A stretch of DNA of 64,000 nucleotides. It comes from Sequoia sempervirens (Eukaryota; Streptophyta; Pinopsida; Cupressales; Cupressaceae). The position numbers were made by a program, and so were the translations under genes. Where the stretch lies: NCBI GenBank assembly GCA_007258455.2, contig VDFB02187456.1, positions 1-64,000 of the forward strand, read 5' to 3'. Below, in pieces: positions 23,307 through 33,730 of this stretch. The notes under the pieces are model-generated. The model saw nothing but the letters and a program-made list of their open reading frames with translations, was not told where the DNA came from and did no database searches. The first letter of the stretch is position 1, and every line of letters starts with the position of its first letter.

Positions 23307-23990
23307 ATGACCAGAGTGCCTTATACTAGTGCAGTTGGTAGTTTAATGTATGCAATGGTCTGTACAAGGCCAAACATTTCCCAAGAAGTGGGAGTTCTTA
23401 GTCATTTTATGGAAAATCCTGGAAGGGATGCTCTGAAAAGAGTGTTTAGATATTTAAAGGGCACTTCAGAATATGCTTTGTGTTACCATGTAAATTTGGT
23501 TGAATCACAGAGGACTCTCAGCATTCGAGGCTATGTGGATTCTGATTGGGCAGGGGACATTGATAGCAGAAGATCCACCAGTGGATATATTTTCATGATG
23601 AATGGTGGTACAGTTAGTTGGATGAGTAAGCAGTAGGTTGTAGTCACTTTGTCCACTACAGAGGCAGAATACATGGCAGCAACACACGCATGTAAAGAAG
23701 CAATTTGGTTAAAACATTTGTGTTCTAACATTGGGTTTGATGCAGGGAAAATTACAATTTACTGTGACATTCAGAGTGCTATTTGTTTGGCAAAAAATCC
23801 TACTTTCCATGCCAGGACGAAACATATTGATGTGCAGTATCATTTTGTATGAGATATGGTGGAGGATGGAAAGGTCTCTTTAGAAAAAGTGGATACTTTG
23901 GATAATGTTGCAGATGCATTAACGAAACCAATGAGCACAGACAAGTTCAGGTGGTGTGCCAGTTCGATGGGCCCCAGTTCCCATGAATTT
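23307..23990 (+). pseudogene. Element C reverse transcriptase tail and RNase H
   Basis: Contains the YTSAVGSLMYAM and TRPNIS blocks of copia reverse transcriptase. RNase H then follows with DSDWAGDIDSRRSTSGY, STTEAEYMAA, YCDIQSA and TKHIDVQYH; the D, E and D residues are kept. Stops: TAG after MSKQ (about 23635) and TGA after YHFV (about 23850). The C-terminal VADALTKPMS follows near 23910. The 3' end lies about 50 bases before the PPT. Confidence 0.9.
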
Positions 23991-24045
23991 CAATAGTTTT
24001 GTTGTGCTTTGGAGGTTTCAGTAAGATCTTCGTCAAGTGGGAGAT

Positions 24046-25514
24046 TGTTGGAAAATGTGCCTCAATCTTACTGGCGTGTAAACTCCTGAAAGAGAAAAGT
24101 CAGTGAGACCCTATAGAAGTCTTACCGACTAGCAGTTGTGTTCTAAACATTTGAAGTGCTCAGGTCGCTGAGACTTTGGTTTTTTCTTGCCAACGAGAGT
24201 CATCAGCAAGACATGTCGATCGCTATGAAACTTCCATCTCATTCCACCCGGACAGATCTCCTGCCGATGGGTTGGTTTCTAATGGTTATCAAGAGACTCG
24301 TGGCGACAAAAGTCATTGGGGAGAGGCATGAACATTCAGAATGACTTATTCCGACCGAGTATGTCTCACTAAGGTTTTACACATTGGCGAGTGATGGAAC
24401 ACATCGGGAAGACGGTTGAACCTTCAGAGTGACTCATTTCGATAGCTCTAGTCTCCGTGATGGATTGGCTCCTAGTGATCGTCAGGAAGACTCTTGGCTA
24501 ATGGATTTATAGTCGGTGTGAACTCTTAGCGATAAGGTTTCTCTCGCCAATAGGCAGGTGCTTTCGGTGAGAACTCTTGCCGATGGTTGTGGTCTCGCCG
24601 ATGGGTATGATTTCGGTATGAACTCTTGCCAATAGCACTTGTCTCACCGACAGCCCTACACGATGAACATCGGTATAACATAGAGGATCTATAAGACTCT
24701 TAGCAATAGCGAAACTCTTACCGATAGATCTGCACAAGATGGATTTTTGTGTTCGGTATGACCTCTCGCCGACAGCGATGGTCTGGCTGATGGTTCTACA
24801 ATGGATATTGATGTGATGTCTTAGCGATAGAGTGAGTCTGGGCGATAGGTCTGAACTCGATATGAATCTTGCCGATGGTAGTGACTCTTGCCAATAATGA
24901 CAGTCGAGCATTGTGGCATCGAGGAGACATGGCCTAGTGTCTCACTGACATGTGATTCTGTTTGAACTTCTTTGACCGAATGACTATCCTATGTGGTTTG
25001 TTTTCAACAAATCAAAGAAGCGGAATGTGAACCATTTGTAGTTGGATTGTTGCGACCGTTCCTGTGTGGAAGATGAACAGATTGTGAGGAAAACGATTAT
25101 GCTCAGGAAATGGTGAATGATGAAGAACATAGTGAGACAATGAAGTGTTGCTCGATAGAACATGGATTAATCTTAGTGAATTCATTGTATGTTTTCTGAG
25201 AGCTATTCTATAAAAGATTGATCAGTATATGTGTTGTTGTAAAACTGACATCAGAAAGTGAAGTCTATACTTTGTATGTAACTTTTTTTACTGTAATACA
25301 AAGAGATTTTTCTTGGTGTGGTGGGTTTTTCTCCTGTAAGGGTTTTCCCACGTAAATCTGGTGTCCAATTGTGTATGTTCATTTCTCTGTTTCTGTTATT
25401 TATTTCATGAGTATCTTAATTGGACTGTAATTAAAAAATTTAAAGTCACCTATGCATTCTTCCTTGAGGTTTTGACGTTAGGATAGTTTTTTCCGCACCT
25501 AAGCTTTCCTTACA
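24046..25514 (+). repeat. 3' LTR of element C
   Basis: 1469 bp, from TGTTGGAAAATG to CCTTACA, next to the target duplication AAAGG. A block GGGTTTTCCCACGTAAATC lies at about 25340-25358. Confidence 0.92.
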
Positions 25515-26739
25515 AAAGGAAAGGCCAAGCCTCAAAAGGAAAAGGTTTTTATAGTGGAGTCTAAAAAAGACCCACAAGAAGAAAATTTTCCTAGCAATCA
25601 ACAACAATCAAAAAGTTTCTATTTTTTGTATGTGAGCACCAACTCAAATTCTAAATCTGAAGATTTATTCACAGCAAGGAAGAAGCACGGACCTCATAAT
25701 AATATAGTTGTTAAAGAATAATTTTCTTCACTAGCTAAGATTGATGGAGAAATATTTTTGGAAAATGAGAATCAATTATTTTTAATAGGAAAAGATGAAA
25801 GTAAGGAGTTGCAGACAACTCTACAGAGAATAAGAGAACTAGAAGAATAGATCAAGGGATACCAACAAAGAGAGAAGTGGTTAGCTAATAGGGTTAAAGA
25901 ATTCTATAAATAGCTACATGTTTATGAGTAGCAAGGAGTAGGTTTGAAGAAATTGGCATAATTGGCCATTATTGAAATTAAAAAGAAAACTCCACAACCT
26001 AAGAATCAAAATGAAGCTCCAATTATGTCAAAAACTCCTACCATAGTTACCCTTGGAATTGAATTATGGAACAAAATAGAATAATTATCTCAATCACAAA
26101 ATAATTGGGATAAATAAAATTTGAGTTGATAGCAACACACACTAAAGAGAATGAGAAGGATGCAGTGATTAATAGACTAAAGGTGAAAATAGAAGAAATG
26201 GTTGATAAAATAGTTTATCTTTTGAATTGTAGACCGCCCTGCTAGGTTCTACACCCTATTTTGTATGAGAAATTTGAAGTTTTCAATTCATCCATCTAAC
26301 CAGTGACCTCCCAGTTTCCTTATCTTTACCCACATCATTCTTAAAATCCTATCAAGAGGTCATACTATATATGCAAGATCAATTATGTGAGTTCTATTTG
26401 CATAATTTAGCAATTCCCTATGACACTTCCTGGAACCCACTTATCTTTGTGGGATATGTTCAAATAAAGGCATTAGCCTCATTTTAAATGAACATCATAG
26501 AGAACAAATACAACAAGACTATAAAGAAAGGGATAAGTCACTTCCCCTCCATATTCGAGAAAAGGTAGAGGATCCCTAGAGGATAGTGGAGGAATGGATT
26601 GACTTCATAGACAAACACTAGGTGGAGAGTAAAATGTTGGAATGTAGGGAATGAGATTACAAAAGATTCCAAGAACTAGTAGTAGGAGTAGGAAGAGAGG
26701 AACTTACATTCTCATAAGATAGATGGAAAGAGTTGACAC
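25515..26739 (+). pseudogene. Middle part of the J protein (gag-like), many stops
   Basis: Directly after the element C target duplication the J frame resumes as GKAKPQKEKVFIVESKKDPQ. It continues with single TAA or TAG stops through a helical, coiled-coil-like stretch (ELQTTLQRIRELEE) and a lysine- and proline-rich linker. Frames change after about 26050. Near 26400-26640, LHIREKVEDP and WIDFIDKH hint at a gag capsid region, but the match is not firm. It is broken at 26739 by element D. Confidence 0.4.
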
Positions 26740-27023
26740 TGTTGGTGTAATTAATATTTAATTACACTTGCATAACTTTACTTAGGTATTATTTATTTCT
26801 TAGGTTAATTAATTCTCATCTTTATCTTTTGAGCTATCTTGTTGCTCAAGATAAGATTAGGGTTATGCATCTTTTCTTTTATAAAGTAAATCATTATCTT
26901 GTAATTATTGAATTCTTGAATAATATTATGTTGCACATTCTTTTGCAACCTCTCTATTTTTTCTGATTTTCTCTTCTATGGAAGGTCTATTCTAGTTTGC
27001 AAATCTGATCTTGGTTTCTAACA
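26740..27023 (+). repeat. 5' LTR of element D
   Basis: 284 bp, from TGTTGGTGTAATTAA to TTTCTAACA. A TATA-like TTTTATAAAG lies near 26877. Confidence 0.93.
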
Positions 27024-27036
27024 TGGTATCAGAGCC
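27024..27036 (+). other. Primer binding site of element D
   Basis: TGGTATCAGAGCC immediately after the LTR, complementary to the 3' end of plant initiator tRNA-Met. Confidence 0.93.
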
Positions 27037-29053
27037 TTGATTTGCAGCCCCTTCTTATATTTTTGAGAAAATCATTGCAGGGTTCGTTCAGGATTCCTCG
27101 AGGGTATCATGCCTTGAGTTCATTCATGAGGTGTTTTGGATCATATCGGGCTTCACCATTGGATTCAAAGCGCTAGAAAAAGTCAGGATTGACTTTTGTT
27201 TTGCAGATTTTAGCCATCGTTTTCCAGATCTGTGAGGGTTTGAAGTTCAGAGATTTTTTGCAAGATCTGGGGGTAGCCAAAATTTTGGAGTAGTTTGGGC
27301 ACAAACGGAGGTCACCATCTCATTCGCAGCAGCCAAAAACCCTAAGAACACCTGTCATTTCGCCGATTTTGGTGAAGTTGGTCCGAGAGGCAAAAAAAAT
27401 TGTCTGGGGGGTCGTACGACCTCCCCAGCACGTAGACCGAGGCACATTTTTTTGAAAATAGCACCACTGCTGCCAGTGTAAGACTTGGCTGCCACCGGAG
27501 GGCCGCTCAGCCCAGCGGCACCACCATGCAAACGCTGTTGACCTCCCCTGCCAGCCCTTGAGGGCTTCAGTCTCTTCAGCTGCGGTCCTATGGAGGACCA
27601 CACCCTCAGCACAGCCCCCGCGGGCTCTCTCCAACTAGGCCACGGTCATATGTATGACCAGGAGCCCCGAAACCAGGCGCCCGGCCTCAGCCAATATTCC
27701 GGCGACCCACCAGATTCCGACGAAATATTTCGTGCATGCAAAATATACCGGCACCCAAAAAAAAAATCTGGCAAGGGGAATTTTTTGCGCCGACGGCCAG
27801 ATGGCCGTCAATTTTAATCTCGTGAAGTGCTGACGTCATCGGCCGTATGGCCTCTTTGCCCCTCCTAGCCCTGATTTTTCCTAAAGGAGCAGTTTTTTTC
27901 TTTTGGTCATACCTTGGGCATACGGTATCGAAATCGGGAAAACAAGATATCGCTGGAAATCTGGTTCCGAGCACTTTCCAGTGGTGCTATTTATTTTCTA
28001 TTATTTTTCTATTTATCTGCATTTATTTATGTTTGAAGTTAGATGTTTATTTTGGACTTCTGAGCTCATAACTTTTTTCCACGATCTCTGATTTTTGTCC
28101 TCTTTGCGGCATTAGAAAGGTATTGAGGAGCTTTATCTTGCTATCTATGCACTTTTTTCTATATCTATCCCAAGTTTTTCATTATTCTAGATTTGTCCCG
28201 ATGGGTGTTTTGGAGATTACTTGGATATTTTGGCAGTTGGAAAAGTGAAATTTGAATATTTGTACTTCATTTTAGTACCACATCATCATATTATGTATTG
28301 TTTATGCATGCATTAGCATTCTCTCCTTTTACAATCGTTGGGTTATTGTAATAAATGAACTGAGATAAAATTCCATCGAGGGGGGTTTCTTGCATAATAA
28401 TCTAATTAGAGTGTGCATGCACTTTGATCTCCATATTCATGATCTTGATTTGTTGGCAACTCGTATGGGTTATCTAGATTCCTCATTTCTTTGGCCACAT
28501 TTTTTCTATAGCTTGACACATATCGGATTCATCGATTCACACTTCAGTTGAGAGATTATGTTTCTTGATCCTCATTGGTTCAGATTCTTCTCAGTTTGAG
28601 GGCCATGTTTTTATGGTTAATGTTCCAGAGTCTATTTTTGGTACTCCTTCCCATGGAAGAGTTTCAGTCACAGTTTGACATCGACATCGAGATAGATGAT
28701 TTCCAGATTATGTCTTCATTTCATCTACTGTTGCTTCACAGATTCCAGGGTTGTTCCAGTTTGTGAGTTTTCCAGTGTTTCGTGGCATCGGGTCTGCTAT
28801 CACATTATCATGATTCCAGTTTTGGTTTTAGTTGTAGACAGAAGTATCTTTCCTTGCTTGTCAAATTGCGGTTCCAGTGTTCTTCCAGTGCTTCTTTGCA
28901 GCAGTCATCTCATTGTAGGGGGGTTTTGTCCCACTGGGTTTTCCTTCTCTACTTCATCATTGCATTTGTAAATGAGTACCTGATCTGGCCTTGTTGCCGA
29001 GACTCATCTTTGCATAATAATTTGCTTCTCCCTAAGTTGCACTTATGGGGGGG
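27037..29053 (+). other. Internal region of element D, no coding domains
   Basis: About 2 kb. The part 27300-27860 is clearly richer in G+C than anything around it and holds short open frames on both strands with no recognisable domain; I treat these as chance. From 28050 on it resembles the leader of element I. It ends CTAAGTTGCACTTATGGGGGGG, close to the element I tail. Confidence 0.6.
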
Positions 29054-29337
29054 TGTTGGTGTAATTAATATTTAATTACACTTGCATAACTCTACTTAGG
29101 TATTATTTATTTCCTAGGTTAATTAATTCTCATCTTTATCTTTTGAGCTATCTTGTTGCTCAAGATAATATTAGGGTTATGCATCTTTTCTTTTATAAAT
29201 AAAATCGTTATCTTGTAATTATTGAATTCTCGAATAATATTATGTTGCACATTCTTTTGCAACCTCTCTGTTTTTTCTGATTTTCTCTTTTGTGGAAGGT
29301 CTATTCTGGTTTGCAAATCTGATCTTGGTTTCTAACA
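29054..29337 (+). repeat. 3' LTR of element D
   Basis: 284 bp, from TGTTGGTGTAATTAA to TTTCTAACA, followed by the target duplication GACAC. Confidence 0.93.
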
Positions 29338-29690
29338 GACACAATAGCTAAAAAATAAGGAATCCCATTTTGTTTTTAATTACTTGGTAGCAGTTAAAAA
29401 ATCACACAATTATATCACAGCCTCCCTTCAACATCATATTACCTAGTTCCCTCTAACATTGCATCCTCCTCTTCTCTTATTTCTAATTCCATATTAAACA
29501 GGGAGAAGGGAAGAAATAGGGGAAATAAAGCAGGTCGGATGGGAGAGGATATTTGAATAGAAGGGATTCTACCTAAAGCAGGGTGAAGGGGTTACTAACA
29601 TGATGGATTACAAGGAAATTGCATTAGAATACAATTAGAGACCCTAAATTGCTTGAGGACAAGCAAAGAGCCAATTTGGGGGGAACAATG
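29338..29690 (+). pseudogene. End of remnant J with gypsy-type PPT
   Basis: No frame is open throughout. The last codons include LLEDKQRAN-like reading from TTGCTTGAGGACAAGCAAAG, a sequence typical of the region before the PPT in plant gypsy elements. The PPT follows as AATTTGGGGGGAA (about 29672-29684). Confidence 0.45.
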
Positions 29691-31763
29691 AGCCTTAGAA
29701 ATGTTCTACTTTCCTTGCTTTGTTTTCATACTTTTCATTATATTTTTTAAGTTTCAAAGACATTTCCAAACCTTTTCATATATTCTAAGTATTTAAAGCA
29801 TTGAAGATAGTATATTATATTGATAAATGATTGTGTGAATTATTTAATGCCTATGGAATTTAATAGAGTTTTATGATTACTTATAGTTATTAATGATGAA
29901 AGATGTCTTTGGAATAAACTAATCCCTATAGCGAAGGATATATCAACCATAACAAAATCAATTTCAACCCGTAGTAGAAGGATGTCAGTCCACCACAACC
30001 AAAGGAGGTGATCGATTATAGTACGTGCATTTTTCCAAAGCTAATGCAAGCGATGGTTAGAAAGTGTGAACATGATCTATTCATTGATCACTCCATATGT
30101 TCACTTTTATTATTAACTAATCGTGGAGGAAATAAGAGACTTGTTCTAACAATGGTTAATGGTTTGCAATAAGTTTTTTCATGTTAGGGACGTCTTCAGT
30201 TATAACCATATTCTTGTATGATGTAGAGTCCTTATTAAATTCATACACTCTTACTTCCACTAGCTTTTTATTTACTATAAAACTAATACCTAGTCCTCTT
30301 CATATGTTTTTGGGAGAGTTGAAAATTGCTTGTAGTTTATTTTCAATTCTGAAATAATAGGACTTCCACAGATCCTGTATATATGTCTAGTCTTGTGAGA
30401 GACCGAAAAAGCTATATTTTTTGTATAAAATAGATCTAAATATAAATATTACAAGTTGGATATTATGTTCTTAAGTCTTTGTATGTTCAATTTGTAATAA
30501 AGAAAAAGCCAGTATTTTCCATGAATCTTTGAGTTAGAAATTGTACAAGGATTTTATGGAATTGCAGCAACTCAAGCAAGGGCCACTACAATATCTATTA
30601 TAGTTTAAATTATTTAGTTGGAGTAGAATAAATTTGAGAATTATATGTTTTGATTTACAGTCTATTGAGTTGTGGAATAAATGATTAGTTGTTATTGAAT
30701 CAAGTTGCATAATACTGATTCATTAAGTTATTGTCTATGTAGGAATAGTTACTTGTAGCAATTATAACAGTTTCCCGTAACAATTATGGGTAAGTGCGCA
30801 AAGATAAGGGCCAAAAAGGGGTCTTAAGTGGCCACTTTTTTTTTTGAAATCAAGAAATATTGACCCTGGATGAGAAATTGAGGATAGTTACACTCAAAAT
30901 TTTAAGATGAAACAAAAACAAGGATTGTAGAGCTCTGAATGTACTTTCTAAACTACTTTTTTTTTTTAAAAATGGCAGAGATTAAGGGGTTCAAATAAGT
31001 TACACACACAAATTGGTCCTGTTTTTTTCAAAAAAACATAACATAGCGTCTATTGTGGGTAATTCAAAAGGTTAACTTTTTTTAGTATTTTTAAAATCGT
31101 TTCAGTGAGAAATTAGCTAATAGCATTATTGCGATCTCAAATTTTTTTGATAATGTTTTAATGAATATATATTTTCTTATGAATTTTCAAAGTGGACACA
31201 TCATTAAAAAATAGAAATTTGATCGTGCTAACCCTATAATTTTTGAAAAATAATCAAAAAATCAAGAAAAAAATTTGAATATTTGTAGAATAGAGTCTCG
31301 CTTATAAAAATGTAGTTTATTTGAAATTTCAATGAACGGTTAAAAATGAAGTAAAAAATACCAAACAATGATTTTTGACAAAAAAATGGATACACCAACT
31401 AAAGAAATTAAAGATGAAAGCCTTAAGATAGTCAAAATGTGAAAAAAATTACATTTCTAAATAGCTAAGAGAGAGCTTAACATTACCCAAGTGTTTATTT
31501 TACTCGACCTTGAAACATGTGCAAACCTGATGGTTAACACGAATGAGATTTTGTGAAATTTTATAGAATATGCAAAAACACATTTTTGGGTGTTGGAAAG
31601 GTAGTACAAGCCTTTGGGTTGGAAATCTAAAGCAAATCCAAGCCAAAGGCTTAGGGATTCCCAAAGCAGCACAAAACACTCGTTTTATGTCACAGCTTTA
31701 TAACGTGCTCACATTATGTCTCGCTTGAAACTATTTTTGTGTAAGTTTGTTAAATGTGTGTTT
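29691..31763. other. No gene seen; AT-rich
   Basis: Poly-T and poly-A runs, no open frame with a recognisable product and no repeat partner in the window. The first part may be a 3' LTR of remnant J. Nothing else can be supported. Confidence 0.4.
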
Positions 31764-32052
31764 TATGTATGTATGTATGTTTGTGTTCTTGAATGTATAT
31801 GTATGAATTTATGTATGTTTGTACGTATGAATGTATGTGTGTATGTGTGTTTATGTATGTATGTATGTATGTATGTGTGTGTGTATTTATGTATGTACGT
31901 ACGTACGTATGTATGTATGTATGTATGTATGTATGTATGTATGTATGTATGTATGTATGTATGTTTGTATGCTTGAATGTATGTATATGTATGTTTGTAT
32001 GCATGGTTGTATGTATGTACATGTGTATGAATGTATGTATACTTGTATGTAT
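31764..32052. repeat. (GTAT)n microsatellite, imperfect
   Basis: A tetranucleotide GTAT/ATGT tract with GTGT, GTTT and GAAT variants and a short palindromic ACGTACGTACGT at about 31897-31908. The longest pure run is about 31909-31963. All six frames stay open over it, giving artefactual peptides. It lies about 110 bases left of the telomere-like array. Confidence 0.95.
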
Positions 32053-32161
32053 TTATTGTGGTATCCATTTCCTTAGAGCGAGTATTCACCATTAGTAGGG
32101 ATCCCAAAGTGGCTTTAAAAAGTGTGTCAAATTTATACACCAAAATGGTCAACTTGAAGCT

Positions 32162-33376
32162 CTAGAGTATAGGGTTTAGGGTATTAGGCTAAGGCTTTGG
32201 GGTATAGGGATGAGGGCTGAGGGTGTAGGTTTTAGGGGTTGAGGTTTGAGGGATAGTGTTCAGGGTTGAGGGTATAGGGTTAAGTGTATAGGCTATAGGG
32301 ATTAGGGTTTAGGATATTCAGTATAGGGTTAAGGGTTTACGGTTTAGGGTAAATTAGGGTACAAGGTTGAATGTATGGTTTAGGTTTTAAGTATGGGGTT
32401 GAGGGTTGAGGGATTATGATTGAGGGATAATGTTCAAGGCTAAGGGTATAAGGTTAAGTTTATAGGCTATATAAGGATTAGGGTTAAGAATATTGGGTAT
32501 AGGGTTTAGGGTACGAGTAGAGGGTATAAGGCATAGGGTTAAGGGTTGAGACTGTAGGCTTTAGGGTTTAAGTATAGGGTTGAGGGTATATGGTTGAGGG
32601 ACAATGTTCAAGGTTTAGGGTATAAGGTTGAGAGTATAGGGTATAGGGTATAGGGATGAGGGTTGAGGGTGTAGATTTTAGGGTTTAAGGTATAGGGTTG
32701 AGGGTTGAGGGACAGTGTTCAAGGATGAGGGTATAGGGTTGAGTGTATAGGGTATAGGGATTGAGGGTATAAGGCATAGGGTGAAGGGTTGAGATTTTAT
32801 GGTTTAAGGTTTAAGTATAGTGTTTAGGGACAATGTTAAAGGTTTAGCGTATAAGGTCAAGGGTATAGGGTATATAGATGAGGGTTGAGGGTGTAGGTTT
32901 TAGTGTTTAAGGTATAGGCTTGAGGTTTTAGGGTTTAGGGTTTACAGTTGAGGGATAATGTTTATGGATGAGTCTATAAGATTATGTGTTTAAGGTATAT
33001 AGATTAGGGTAAATACGATATTGGTTATAGGGTTTAGGGTATGTGTTTTTGGTATAATGCATGAGGTTAAGGGTTTAAGTATAGGGTTGAGGGTTGAGGG
33101 AAAATGTTGAAGGTTTATGGTATAACGGTGATGGTATAGGGTATAGGGATGAGGGTTGAGGGTGTAGGGTTTAGGGTTGATGGTTGAGGGATTAGGGCTT
33201 AAGTATAGGGCTGAGGGTACAGGGTATAGGGTTGAGGGTTGAGGGTTTATGTTTGAGGGATAATGTTTAACCCATTGAGTGTATAAGATTAAGTGTGTAT
33301 GGTATAGGGATTATGGTTTAGGATATTGGGTTTAGGGTTTAGAGTATGGGTTGAGGGAATAATGCATAGGTTTAAG
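32162..33376 (+). repeat. Degenerate telomere-like array, left arm
   Basis: About 1.2 kb of 7-base units around TTTAGGG with frequent variants TATAGGG, TTGAGGG, TTAAGGG and ATTAGGG, G-rich strand on plus. A longer phrase like GGGATAATGTTCAAGG recurs about eight times (near 32250, 32425, 32598, 32709, 32827, 32954, 33099 and 33259), so a higher-order unit of roughly 110-175 bases overlies the 7-mer. The array is cut at 33376 by the hAT element and continues at 37365. Confidence 0.9.
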
Positions 33377-33730
33377 CATAGTTGGAAGACTCGCCCCAAA
33401 AAAAAAATTGCCAAACCAAAATTGGATATTTTTTAAAACTCAGAAAAAAAATTAGTAAAACCTTGGAAAAAACTAGAGAACTTAAAAAATTGCTTAAATT
33501 TCATTAGAAACAAGTTTTTTTTGCAAAATTCAATGACAAGATGAATCCAATGAATCCATAAATGAGTACAAAAATGTTTTCTATTAATTTTTATTGACTT
33601 TAATGTAAATTTATTACAAAATCGCATTCCCATGTAGAATCCCGATGGTTAAAAGCCTAAAAGTCTGATACATGAAAATAGTAAAACTAGAACTAGAAGC
33701 AAATACTAAATAGTAACTAAATACAACATG

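Larger units (their letters stand above)
19896..25514 (+). mobile_element. Ty1/copia LTR retrotransposon C, 5' half deleted
   Basis: The element is 5.6 kb, with LTRs 19896 to about 21362 and 24046-25514 and a perfect 5-bp target duplication AAAGG (19891-19895 and 25515-25519). The internal region starts abruptly in the pre-integrase domain: PBS, gag and protease are missing. It then runs integrase, reverse transcriptase, RNase H and PPT (24034-24045, CAAGTGGGAGAT). Because the target duplication is intact, the deletion was internal. It occurred after insertion, or before it in a transcribed defective copy. Confidence 0.92.
26740..29337 (+). mobile_element. Non-autonomous LTR element D (LARD/TRIM-like)
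   Basis: A complete 2598-bp element: LTRs 26740-27023 and 29054-29337 (284 bp each), a PBS touching the 5' LTR and a purine-rich PPT. The perfect target duplication is GACAC (26735-26739 and 29338-29342). The LTRs differ at about 11 of 284 positions by eye. The 2-kb interior encodes no gag or pol. Both internal ends resemble element I, so D is probably a deletion derivative of that lineage that depends on enzymes from relatives. Confidence 0.93.
19555..29690 (+). mobile_element. Gag-only gypsy-like remnant 'J', host of elements C and D
   Basis: Three pieces join across two insertions that have perfect target duplications: 19555-19895, 25515-26739 and 29338-29690. The first two pieces read as one basic, lysine-rich protein with stops. 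The last ends with CTTGAGGACAAGCAAAGAGC followed by AATTTGGGGGGA, the conserved junction before the PPT of plant gypsy elements. No pol domain lies between, so the element looks gag-only. Its LTRs could not be delimited. Confidence 0.5.

Noticed and set aside
27320..27634. Minus-strand frames of 85-104 codons in element D
   Set aside because: The region is GC-rich, so stops are rare by chance. There is no recognisable domain, and it lies inside a non-coding retroelement.
31716..32152. Overlapping open frames on both strands encoding MYVC- or THTY-repeat peptides
   Set aside because: They are translations of the GTAT microsatellite, whose repeat lacks stops in every frame.
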